NCBI RefSeq assembly: GCF_022605165.1
Contig: NC_063068.1
Span: 4,836,001-4,900,000, forward strand
Length of the DNA stretch: 64,000 nt
Direction: 5' to 3'
Origin: Purpureocillium takamizusanense
Lineage: Eukaryota; Ascomycota; Sordariomycetes; Hypocreales; Ophiocordycipitaceae
Each line of letters opens with the position of its first letter. Positions within the stretch are counted from its first letter, which is position 1. Position numbers and translations under genes: made by a program. The notes beneath the pieces are model-generated. The model saw only the letters and a list, made by a program, of their open reading frames with translations, was not told the DNA's origin and did not search any database. Below, piece by piece: positions 55,361 to 64,000 of this stretch.

Positions 55361-55874
55361 ATGGACGCCCGAACCGCCGCCACGCTTCGTACGTTTGACA
55401 CGCACCCGCCCGTCCCTTCCCCCCAAATTCCCCCGTCTTTGTCATCTCCGCAGAGAACAAAAACAACATAGAGAGTCTGACCGAATCGGCCTTTTTTTTT
55501 CCCTTCCAGCAGCCACTCCCGCCGCCGGAGCTCCGGCAGCCGCCGCGACCGACGCTTCTTCCGCCTCCTCCAAGCCCAAGGTGAGTGAGTGTGCGCGCGC
55601 GGGCCGAACCGAACCGAACCGGAATCGAAACCCGCACCACGATTCCTTCCCTCGCCTCGTTTCGCTGTGTGTGTGTGTGTGTGTGTGTGTTTGTGTGTCT
55701 CGCTGCTGACGACGACGACGACGACGACGACAGCCGTGCTGCGTGTGCAAGGACGAAAAGTCGAGGCGCGACGAGTGCATGCTCTTCTCCAACGCCAAGG
55801 ACCCCGCCGCCGACTGCAAGTCCCTCGTCGACCAGTACAAGACGTGCATGCTCGGCTACGGCTTCAAAGTATGA
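55361..55874 (+). CDS. cox17: Cytochrome c oxidase copper chaperone Cox17
   Basis: Cox17 delivers copper to Sco1 and Cox11 in the mitochondrial intermembrane space. Three exons: 55361-55388, 55510-55580 and 55734-55874. The first intron begins GTACGT and ends TTCCAG; the second begins GTGAGT. The product is 79 residues. The C-terminal exon is diagnostic: PCCVCKDEKSRRDECMLF, then DCKSLVDQYKTCMLGYGFKV. The copper-binding pair lies in KPCCVC, whose Lys-Pro-Lys is supplied by exon 2, and CKSLVDQYKTC is a Cx9C arm; the preceding arm is lengthened (C-x12-C). The N-terminus (MDARTAATLP, then Ala/Thr/Ser-rich) is low in complexity. The exon 2 acceptor is tandem (CAGCAG), so a form one residue shorter is possible. 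The second intron contains a TG tract and ends in a GAC repeat right at the acceptor. Confidence 0.95.
55666..55690. repeat. (TG)12 tract in cox17 intron 2
   Basis: 25 bases of alternating TG within the second cox17 intron. Confidence 0.85.
55708..55731. repeat. (GAC)8 tract abutting the cox17 exon 3 acceptor
   Basis: Eight GAC units directly before the AG (55732-55733), in place of a pyrimidine tract. Confidence 0.9.
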
Positions 55875-56329
55875 AGCGACGATGCGAATAGGGAAAGCGA
55901 TGGGGGAGCTACGCGCGGGGGCGGAAGGGGGGGAGTCGAAGCATCCAGCCACCCACCTACTAGTAGTGGGCAGGGGCTGTGTACAACATTTCTGTGCTAT
56001 CAAAGATATAGACGGGCGCCAAGGACGGAGCAATACAGGATACCCTTCTCTACCCTGCTTTCGTGTTCGCGGCCATGGCCCTTGGTGATGGAAACATGTT
56101 TCTCAAAAGCAAATCTTCGATTCAAATGCATTTCGTGCATGGGCCCGTGGGCCCGATGCCTACTTGGGGTATCAAGAGCTATCGTCTACTGATCATGGCA
56201 TCATCAGGTCTTAACCGAAAACCAAACCTTTGCTTCTCCAGTCGCTTTCATCCCCCAATCCAGCACCCATCCAAGGAAAAGAAACACGACGGTCCACTGG
56301 TCAGAATCCAGACCTTTTCTTCGTTACCA
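55875..56329. other. Convergent spacer, cox17 and the 190-aa gene
   Basis: About 455 bp between stop codons; no coding signal. Expected to hold both 3' UTRs. Confidence 0.6.
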
Positions 56330-57095
56330 TTAAATCACCATTTCGACATCGGTCGTGGTGTTGACGGCGTTGTAATCGTTGTTGTTGTTGAAGGCGTCGA
56401 CGGGCCACTCGTCGCCGACATCCGTCATCAGGGAATCCTCACTGTTGTCCTCGGCCTCATCGTCTGTGGCATTTGTCATCTCCACGTCCTGGGCCTCGTA
56501 TGCGGCCAGAGCTGCGATCTCATCGTCGCGGCCGTCGTAGCCGGTCATGACGACGTCTTCGACGGTGCGAACAGACTGGCTCCAGAGCTTGCACAGTTCG
56601 AACATTTGCTCTTCGACGCTCTGGCGGCCTTGCGAGGCGCCGGTGACGCGCGAGCCGAGCATGCGGATGATCCTGTTCCTGTTGGGATGGAGGTTAGACA
56701 CCAGATGATGATGGGGGCCCCGCGGGGGGGGCCAAAGAAACGCCGCCGCGCGAGAAGAGGCGAAAGAAGGCGGGACGGTGCCGCTTACTTCTGGCGGAGG
56801 TGGTATCTCTGACGAGAAGCAAGGGACTTTTTGAACTTGTCCAGTTTCATGATCCGAATGGTCTGAATCGAGCGCTCGTGGACCGCCTTCTCCTCCTTCA
56901 TCTGCAGAGCGGGAAAGTCGGTTAGAGCACAGTCAGGAGGGGGCAGAAGGGGCGATCGGCGCGGAGCCGGATGATGATGCTTGCCTTTGCGATGCGGGCA
57001 AGGGTCTCCGCCATGGCATTGCTCTCCACGTCCACGTCCACGTCCTCGGCGCGAGCGCGCTTGGCGTTGTTCTTGGTGGCCGAAGCGGAAGTCAT
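56330..57095 (-). CDS. Small conserved protein of unknown function, acidic C-terminus
   Basis: Three exons: 57095-56985, 56901-56789 and 56678-56330, giving 190 residues. Intron 1 (56902-56984) appears to be a GC-AG intron: AAAG|GCAAGC at the donor, CTAAC as branch site and CTGCAG as acceptor. Intron 2 (56679-56788) is GT-AG with GTAAGC and CAACAG. The N-terminus has a basic NAKRAR patch and an acidic Val/Asp run. The middle is strongly basic and helical (VHERSIQTIRIMKLDKFKKS, LASRQRYHLRQKNRIIRML). After SVEEQMFELCKLWSQSVRTV comes an Asp/Glu/Asn-rich tail. The basic core with acidic ends suggests a nuclear, nucleic-acid- or protein-binding factor, but I do not recognise the family. The middle block looks well conserved, so the splicing model, which joins it in frame, is probably right. 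Confidence 0.72.
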
Positions 57096-58584
57096 GATGC
57101 AGAGCGGTTTGCAAACGAGAAGCAGGAGATGGGAGTCCTTTTTGGGGATAGCCGTGGCAAGAAAGGCAAAAGCCGGATGGATGGCGGGCAAGTGCGAAGG
57201 TGCGTGTAAGGTAGGTGGGAGAGGAAAGAAGACGAGGTTCTGCGGACGGAGCGTGCGGGTGTAAGATGTAGGCGGTGCAAGCTGCTGCGAGGGACGCTCG
57301 ACTGCCGTTGCAGAGTGTGCAGGTGCAAGGTTGTCCGGGCTGCGTCCCACGGGCTGAAGCGACGAGAAGAAGGGGGAGTGAGAGGGGGGGGTGGGAGGTG
57401 TGTGTGTTCGCGGGAGGTCTGGTGTGCGGGCTGGGCTGGCAAAGGTGGAAGCTCTCGCAGTCACTCCTGCGTGCCTTGGGCAGGGCGCTCAGGGGCTGCG
57501 TTGCGCGGAACAGATTCTCTCCCCCCCAGGCTCCGTGGGTGGCGGCAAGTGAGCGCAGCTGCTTCCACTGTCGATAGAGGGACGCCGCCCACTCACCGGC
57601 CTACCGTTGTGCCCCCCTGGCAGCTGGCAAGCTAGAAAGGCAGACAGGGAGAGGGGCGGCTGGCGACAGCTGTTCAGGGCTGCCGGGCAGTCTGCGCAGC
57701 GCCAGCGGGCCCGTTCACTTATACCTTACCACCTCATGTAACCTGAGGCACTACCTATCAGTGGGTGGATGGCTGGAACGGTTTGCCAGGCAGGCCCTGC
57801 GGCATCTGCGTGCGGGCACTCATGGCCGTTCAAGCTCGGGCTCCCCCATCCATCCGATGTTCAGCGTTGGGCGCTCACCGCCACTGGCAGCAGACGATTC
57901 ACTCCATGCAAGGTTTTCAAGATTGTCAAGGTATGGGACTTGACATTCGCTACTACTAGATAGATATGCTACCTCCCTACCGACTAGAAAGATGCCTGAG
58001 CTACTACTATTGTGTATAGGAGGCAGATACAGCAAGACAGGCTCCCCCTCGCGCCCGGGTTTCGACGGGCTTAATAACACAGACCATGCTATGCCATGGG
58101 ATGCTGCCACGGAGAATCTCGTAAAAACTTCAGTCTCTCTCCCGCCTGCCCACGCGACACGGCCTAACGTAGTGTGTGTGGGAGGCCGGCCATGACTTCT
58201 TCGACGTTGACGACTCGACTGCACGCTCTTGATTTGCCCTCAAAGCATGTCCTCCATACGCGCGGCAAGCAAAGTGTGCTTTTAAATTCCATGTCTACTT
58301 GTCGAAGGGGCCGCTGACGCAGCTTCTTGTCATGGAACGGTGGATCATGGGGCCCTTTTTGCTTGCCCCCCTCCCCAACGGTCTGCAATAACTGACCTTG
58401 GGCTGGTGCACAACGGGCACTCTCCATCTACAGGCCAGAGCACACAGTCACAGGCCCGCTCAGCAAGGCAACTCACGCACAATCCATAGCAAGAGACTAT
58501 TACAGAAGCTTGGTGGCACAGTCTATCGATTTACATGGCCTATCCACGCCTGCTTTCAGGGTGCCCCCGCGTCGTGCCGCCCCT
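57096..58584. other. Spacer between the 190-aa gene and cct4
   Basis: About 1.5 kb holding the promoter of the 190-aa gene (right of 57096) and the 3' end of cct4. CT-rich stretches read on the minus strand upstream of 57095. No coding signal. Confidence 0.6.
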
Positions 58585-60369
58585 TTACCTCGTCAGGGCA
58601 ATGTCGTCTATCCTCAAAATCATCTTGACCGTCTCTGCCGCCAGCTCAATCGCGCTCGTGCTTACCAACAGCGGCTGCAGCACCTTCTCCTTGGAGATAT
58701 TGGTGTTGACTCCACCAGACTTGATGCTGACTCCCGCGTTCTTCTCCCCCATCTCGTGGCGGTGCCTCAGGTCTGTCACCACCTTAATGCTGTTCAAACC
58801 CGCGTTCTCCGCCAGCGTCGTCGGGATCACCTCCATGGCGTCCGCGAACGCCTTCCAGCAGATGGCCTCGGTGCCCGTCAGGCTGCGCGCCTGCTTGGAC
58901 AGCTGAGCCGCAATCTCAATCTCGGCAGCGCCGCCGCCGGCAATCAGAGCCTTCTTCTTGACCAGGCAGCGGACCACGCAAAGCGCGTCGTGCAAGCTGC
59001 GCTCCGCCTCTTCCAGGATGAGCGAGTTGGCGCCCCGTACCACCACGGAGACCGTCTTGCCCGTCGCCTTGGCGCCCGTCACCTTGACCATGCGCGAGCC
59101 GGACGACTGCACCTCCTCGACCAGGTCCGCAGACCCAAGTTTGTCCTCGGTGAAGGAGTCGATGTCGGCAATTGGCTTGCACCCCGTCGACTTGCAGATG
59201 AACTCAACCTCGTCCCGCTCAATGTCCTTGATGGCGAGAATGCCCAGCTTGGCTAGGAAGTGCAGGGACAAGTCGTTGACGGCATCGCGCAGAATCGACT
59301 TCTGGATGAGCAGCACGTTGCACTTGGCCTTCTTGATCTTCTTGGCCATGTTCAACAGGTATAGTCGCTCCTCCTTGACGATCTTGTCCATCTGTCGATA
59401 ATCGTTGACCTGGATGGTGTTTTCCATCTACGCCAGAGGTTAGTACAGACTCAACCCCCTACGTCGCGCAAGGAACAAGCACTTACATCGGGCTTCGGCG
59501 GGCTCAGCTGGAACTGAATCAGACCAATGCGCGCCTTCTCCATCCTTACGGGGCCGCCGGCATTCTTGAGCACGGGCTGGTTGAGGACCAGGCCATCAAC
59601 CAGCTCACTGTCCTCAATGGTTCCTCCAACCTTCTTGATGATTCGAATGTTCTTGAGGTCGACGTTTTCGGCGCTCTTGAGATCGATGGTCTTGGTGACG
59701 GAGTTGACAGCCATGGGGCCGAGGAGGTTCGAGTACTGCGATACAATCTTGGAGGACAAGGACGTGTTGGCGGCTTGCAGGAGAGACGCCGTGTCGTTGA
59801 GGGTGATGGGCTGGGACATGTCGTGCAGGACCTCGACGGCGGCGGCGGCGGCTCTTTGGAAGGCCTCGGAGATGACTGAGGGGTGGATGCCCTTGGACAG
59901 CAGGCGGTCGGCGGCGCCAAGCAAGCTGCCGCAGATGACGACGACCGACGTGGTGCCGTCACCGGCCTCGACGTCCTGCGCACCAGCCAGGTTGACCAGC
60001 ATCTTGGCCGTAGGGTGCATGACCGACATGCTCCTGAGCATGGTGTGACCGTCGTTGGTGATGATGGTCTCGCCCTTGCCGCTGCGAATCATCTTGTCCA
60101 TGCCGCGCGGGCCGAGCGACGTCCGGATGGCATCGGCGACAGCTTCACACAGGTGTCAGCTAGAGAACAACAAGGGCATGTAGACTGGGGCTGGGGCCGG
60201 CGAACCTCGGGCGGCGACAATGTTGGACGAGCGGACGGCCATGGGCTTCTCCTTATCCTGCAAGCTGTTAGCGGGGCACTCGACAGCTCTGAACGGCGGC
60301 TCCTGTGCGTCGGCGTACCCTGAAGGTGGCATTCTGAGACTGGCCACTGGCCGTGGCGGTTGCAGACAT
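58585..60369 (-). CDS. cct4: T-complex protein 1 subunit delta (CCT4)
   Basis: One of eight subunits of the cytosolic CCT/TRiC chaperonin that folds actin and tubulin using ATP. Four exons: 60369-60319, 60257-60206, 60142-59487 and 59427-58585, with introns of 61, 63 and 59 nt. The product is 533 residues, normal for CCT4. Sequence: [30 protein letters not shown] across junction 2; [12 protein letters not shown] with [15 protein letters not shown] (nucleotide-binding); [11 protein letters not shown] (the conserved GDGTT ATPase loop); [20 protein letters not shown] across junction 3 (delta-type apical region); [15 protein letters not shown]; and IDDIALTR near the C-terminus. It is divergent from rpt1, with about 504 bp between start codons. 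Confidence 0.95.
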
Positions 60370-60873
60370 GATGGCGCCGTGTTCTCTGGTCCAGGGATGC
60401 TCGGGTTGAGGTGCAGGCGCCGCGTTGGTGTAGGGACGTTGAGGGGGGTCGCGAGGGTCCTAGCAGCCTTTGGATATGAGGTATCCCACCTTGTGGCCCT
60501 AACTCAAGCTGGTGTCGCAGCACCCTCCAGAAATTTTGGCCGCCGCAGTGGATTATCCATCCTCCGACGCGCGCTGCCGCTGTCTGGGTACGTACCGCCT
60601 CCAACTTGCAGTACTAAAAGGCACCACCTACTCGAGGCTTAGCGCTGCCAGCGTGGTCCGTGCGTCAAGCTCAAGGCAACTGTGATTACGGAATGCTTCC
60701 ATCGACTGCCTCCAACAAGCGTGTCACAGCACCTCTTCATCCACATCACAACTGGTCCGAATCGATCCCGCTCGACTTCTTTCATTTCCCACGCCCTATT
60801 CATATCGCATCTTCGACGCCTCTCGACACATAGCCAGTGCCGACGGCAGCGTGCCCTGTCCGCGGCCTTCACC
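60370..60873. promoter_or_regulatory. Shared divergent promoter, cct4 and rpt1
   Basis: Only about 504 bp separate the two start codons, so upstream elements are likely to be shared. CT-rich sequence runs up to the rpt1 ATG (60690-60870). I could not identify a specific transcription-factor site with confidence. Confidence 0.6.
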
Positions 60874-62356
60874 ATGGTGAGCTCCCTCGCGGTCATGCCA
60901 GGCGATCGCCTGCTAACCGTAGCAGCCTTCCGCGACCGGTCAAAACTGGGAAAAGTACCAGAAGACCTTTGCCGACGATGAGGTAGAGGAGAAGAAGATT
61001 ACTCCTCTGACAGATGAGTACGCGCACATCACTCCACGGCCGAGCCGCGGACCGTTACAGCTAACGTTCTCCCAGGGATATCCAGGTCCTCAAGACCTAC
61101 GGCGCGGCGCCGTACGGTGCATCAATAAAGAAGCTGGAGAAGCAGATCAAGGAGAAGCAACAGAGCGTGGACGAAAAGATTGGCGTCAAGGTGCGACAGC
61201 CTCGCTTCCTGCGCGGCGAGATCCCGTCTAATGGTGAATACAGGAATCCGACACCGGTCTAGCACCGCCGCATCTGTGGGATGTGGCCGCCGATCGTCAA
61301 CGGATGTCTGAAGAACAGCCTTTTCAGGTAGCGCGGTGTACCAAGATAATCGAAGACGAGAAGGGCGACGAATCGAAGAAGAAATACGTTATCAACGTCA
61401 AGCAAATCGCAAAGTTCGTCGTCCAGCTTGGCGACCGCGTCAGCCCCACGGATATCGAAGAGGGCATGCGTGTCGGCGTCGATCGTAACAAGTATCAGAT
61501 CATGCTGCCCTTGCCGCCCAAGATTGACGCCAGCGTCACCATGATGACCGTGGAGGAGAAGCCCGATGTCACGTATGGCGATGTCGGTGGTTGCAAGGAG
61601 CAGGTTGAGAAGCTGAGGGAAGTCGTCGAGATGCCTCTGCTCTCTCCCGAGCGATTCGTCAACCTCGGCATCGACCCACCCAAGGGCGCCCTTCTCTACG
61701 GACCTCCCGGTACCGGAAAGACGCTCTGCGCCCGAGCGGTCGCCAACAGAACCGACGCCACCTTCATCCGTGTCATCGGCAGCGAGCTGGTGCAAAAGTA
61801 CGTCGGCGAGGGCGCTAGGATGGTCCGCGAGCTCTTCGAGATGGCCCGGACGAAGAAGGCATGCATCATCTTCTTCGACGAAATCGACGCTGTTGGCGGT
61901 GCTCGATTTGATGACGGCGCTGGCGGCGACAACGAGGTGCAGAGGACCATGCTTGAGCTCATCACGCAGCTTGATGGCTTCGACGCCCGAGGCAACATCA
62001 AGGTCATGTTTGCCACCAACAGACCCTCCACCCTGGATCCCGCCCTGATGCGTCCGGGACGTATCGACCGCAAGATCGAGTTCTCTCTCCCCGACCTCGA
62101 GGGACGAGCCAATATTCTGCGCATCCACGCAAAGAGCATGTCGGTTGAGCGGGACATTCGGTGGGAGCTCATCTCCCGCCTGTGCCCGAACGCGACCGGT
62201 GCCGAGCTGCGGAGCGTGTGCACCGAGGCCGGCATGTTCGCCATCCGGGCGCGGAGAAAGGTGGCCTCTGAGAAGGACTTCTTGAGCGCCGTCGACAAAG
62301 TCATCAAGGGCAACCTCAAGTTCAACTCGACGGCCACGTACATGCAATACAACTAA
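60874..62356 (+). CDS. rpt1: 26S proteasome regulatory ATPase Rpt1
   Basis: An AAA+ subunit of the 19S base that unfolds ubiquitinated substrates. Four coding exons: 60874-60876 (the ATG alone), 60923-61017, 61076-61190 and 61244-62356, giving 441 residues. Introns: 46 nt (GTGAGC, CTAAC, CCGTAG), 58 nt and 53 nt. The start is [20 protein letters not shown], followed by [14 protein letters not shown], a coiled-coil ([18 protein letters not shown]), and the OB domain. Walker A is [20 protein letters not shown], Walker [13 protein letters not shown] and the arginine-finger region RPGRIDRK. The C-terminus ends in MQYN, as in yeast Rpt1. The first acceptor is tandem (TAGCAG), so a form without Gln2 is possible. 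Mapping exon 1 depends on the leader ending exactly after ATG. Confidence 0.94.
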
Positions 62357-63095
62357 AGGCAGCGGAGGGTTTCTCGTGTACTTTTTTGCTCCTGTATTGC
62401 AATCCACCTTATCGCGCTGTGTATGACTACGAGGCGGAGCGAGATGGGGGTGGGTGGGCTTCCAGACGCGTCACTCATAGCTTTCCATGGTAGAGGAAAT
62501 AGAAGCCGGCGTTGACGGTGTCGCCAGAAGACCCCAGTTTCACGGACACATGACATCACCCAAGTGCTACACGCAATGTCCAGTTGGCTATCAGTACCAG
62601 AGATTCATGTCTGGCCTGGAATCGGAACTTGGATTGTCCGACGAATGCATGGCTGTCCCATCACATGTTTGGCGGTTGTTGAGCAGCGGCAACTTGACTG
62701 TGCCACACTGCCTTGCCTATGCTGCAGAAAAAGAAAGTTGACATCGCAAATGCTGAACCCCCAAGACAGTCCCTATGATTAAAAACCCCCCCATTTCCCA
62801 ACTCCGCGGCCCCCAGAAACGGTTCCATTAAATGCGGTTCCCATGGGACACACGGAAACGGTCAGCGCCTGAATGTCATGCAGCCAAGCTCATGCGGCTA
62901 GTCTTGGCCCTTGGACGTCTCCTAGAGGAAGGAGGAGGATGAGAAGCCGGGGAGAGTGTCCTCCCATTGTGGTATATGTTGTCGTTTGAGTCGTAATAAG
63001 GGAAAAAAATAGAAGGAAGAAGAAGAAGAAGCAGAAGAAGCAGAAATGCTTATGTAGTGCAGGAAGTAGACGATGGTGCCCTTGATGGAGCGGAT
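62357..63095. other. Convergent spacer, rpt1 and the cysteine-rich gene
   Basis: About 740 bp with no coding signal; an AGAAGAAG-rich purine run at about 63012-63045 precedes the stop of the minus-strand gene and probably lies in its 3' UTR. Confidence 0.6.
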
Positions 63096-63899
63096 CTAGG
63101 CGCCCGGCATGCCTGACAGGCAGCCCAGGCATACCACCTCGCCTTCGCGTCCGCGCTCGACGCAGCAGCGGCTGCACACCACGGCGCGGTGCCCGCACGC
63201 GTCCCACCCCTTGCCGCCGTCCCTGATCTCCCTTGGTCGTTCGGGTTCCGCCGAGCCGTCGCGGTTCATGTCGTCGACGTCGTCCATGTGAAAGGACCGA
63301 GATAGCACTTCCTGCTCCGAGAGTACAGAGGCCGCCCCCTCCTCCTCCTCGCCCGCGTTCCACCCCGGGCACTCGCGGATGCACACGAAGCACGTGCGCT
63401 CCCCGCAGCCCAGGCACTCGGCGAAGGAGTCCAGATCAGATTTTTTGGTCGGCCGGCGGTGGCATATGTGGCACGGCGACAGCAGGGCAGCACCGCCTGT
63501 CGCGGCAAGCCGTGCGGGTAGTAGTAGTAGTTGTTGTTGTTGTTGCGAGTGTATGGACGGCGTCTTGTTCCCAAGGGAACGCTGATCTTGTAGTATTCTG
63601 TGTGGTGGCGAGGGCCGCCGCCGGTGAGCGAGCGGGACTGTGGCCGCCGAATGGTCGTGTAGGTAGTGCACCACTTCCTCCTCGTTCTCGTCCTCGTCGG
63701 CGGCGGATATCCTAGCCCGCTTCGCCAGAGGCATTATCTTGCGTGGCGACAAGTCTTCCTCCGGATGGTTCAGGAGGTAGATGTCGGGCGCTTGCTTTTC
63801 CGCGTCGTAGAGTCGGTACATGCCGCCGTCGCCTTCCTCCCGCCTCCGCTTGTGGCTCAGGTGGAGGCTGTCATCGTCGCGGCTGCCCACAAATGGCAT
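63096..63899 (-). CDS. Cysteine-rich, RING-like zinc-binding protein
   Basis: Single exon of 267 residues, ATG 63899 to TAG 63096-63098. The N-terminal half is basic and disordered (HKRRREEGDG, LAKRARISAADEDENEEE), with a five-Gln run. The C-terminal half has a dense cysteine pattern: CHIC, 15 residues, CLGC, x4, CFVC, x3, C, then an acidic Glu/Asp linker and CGHRAVVCSRCC and CLGCL. This looks like a split double-zinc (RING/cross-brace-type) module interrupted by about 50 acidic residues. I recall similar short proteins in other sordariomycetes but know no function; ubiquitin ligase or DNA-binding adaptor are both guesses. It lies at the right edge of the window, but the whole frame is present. 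Its upstream region (63900-64000) is only partly included. Confidence 0.75.
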   Translation of the reverse strand: MPFVGSRDDDSLHLSHKRRREEGDGGMYRLYDAEKQAPDIYLLNHPEEDLSPRKIMPLAKRARISAADEDENEEEVVHYLHDHSAATVPLAHRRRPSPPHRILQDQRSLGNKTPSIHSQQQQQLLLLPARLAATGGAALLSPCHICHRRPTKKSDLDSFAECLGCGERTCFVCIRECPGWNAGEEEEGAASVLSEQEVLSRSFHMDDVDDMNRDGSAEPERPREIRDGGKGWDACGHRAVVCSRCCVERGREGEVVCLGCLSGMPGA

Positions 63900-64000
63900 G
63901 GTGATGCCGCCCCTCGGGGGGCGAGGCGAAAGCGAGCGCAGGGTAGGTAGGTAGTATGAAATTCCCCCTCGGGCCGCGGTCCAGCCGACGAGGAGGTCGT
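63900..64000. other. Partial upstream region of the cysteine-rich gene
   Basis: 101 bp to the window edge; a GTAGGTAGGTAG run at 63939-63952 belongs to the dispersed TAGGTA/TACCTA motif class. Confidence 0.5.

Noticed and set aside
61259..62407. 382-codon minus-strand open frame opposite rpt1
   Set aside because: It is the antisense shadow of the highly conserved Rpt1 exon.
1..64000. CRISPR array, RIP-mutated repeats or a secondary-metabolite cluster
   Set aside because: There are no regularly spaced direct repeats, no AT-rich TpA-biased blocks typical of RIP, and no polyketide or peptide synthetase genes.

Overview
The window is nuclear DNA from a filamentous ascomycete, most likely a sordariomycete and perhaps one of the Hypocreales (the order is inference). 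It is GC-rich, with short introns (46-165 nt) that mostly carry CTAAC/CTGAC-like branch sites and NAG acceptors. The gene set fits this: Mex67, Mph1, Atg33, a QDE-3/Sgs1-type RecQ helicase, Kar9, Cox17, CCT4 and Rpt1. I see no operons, no rRNA or tRNA, no CRISPR array, no secondary-metabolite cluster and no intact transposon. All exon joins were worked out by hand from splice signals, reading frame and family conservation.

Layout: 1-5231 gene-free; a membrane-anchored Kelch protein (minus, 5232-7502 or slightly further upstream); 7.6-13.5 kb gene-free and rich in simple repeats; mex67 (minus); a 3.3-kb spacer; mph1 (plus); atg33 (plus); a six-exon ankyrin-repeat gene of about 1850 codons (minus); a DUF1275 membrane protein (minus); a RecQ helicase (plus); kar9 (minus); a 4.6-kb spacer; a conserved protein of unknown function (plus); an Hsp20 with very unusual low-complexity regions (minus); a 3-kb spacer; cox17 (plus); a 190-aa acidic-tailed protein (minus); cct4 (minus) and rpt1 (plus), divergent across about 0.5 kb; and a cysteine-rich, RING-like protein (minus) at the right edge.

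Functional themes: genome stability (mph1 and the RecQ gene, both plus strand, with an identical 10-bp E-box-like site upstream), proteostasis (cct4, rpt1, hsp20), mitochondria (cox17, atg33), nuclear export (mex67) and spindle positioning (kar9). The most unusual item is the giant ankyrin protein. Its N-terminal block contains GSS, D-x-D and a later D-x-D in the order expected of a polymerase-beta-type nucleotidyltransferase, followed by a highly patterned region and at least ten ankyrin-like segments. A function for it is inference only. Several gene models contain unusual splicing signals: a GC-AG intron, a start codon alone in its exon, tandem NAGNAG acceptors, and a 3' splice site embedded in a trinucleotide repeat.
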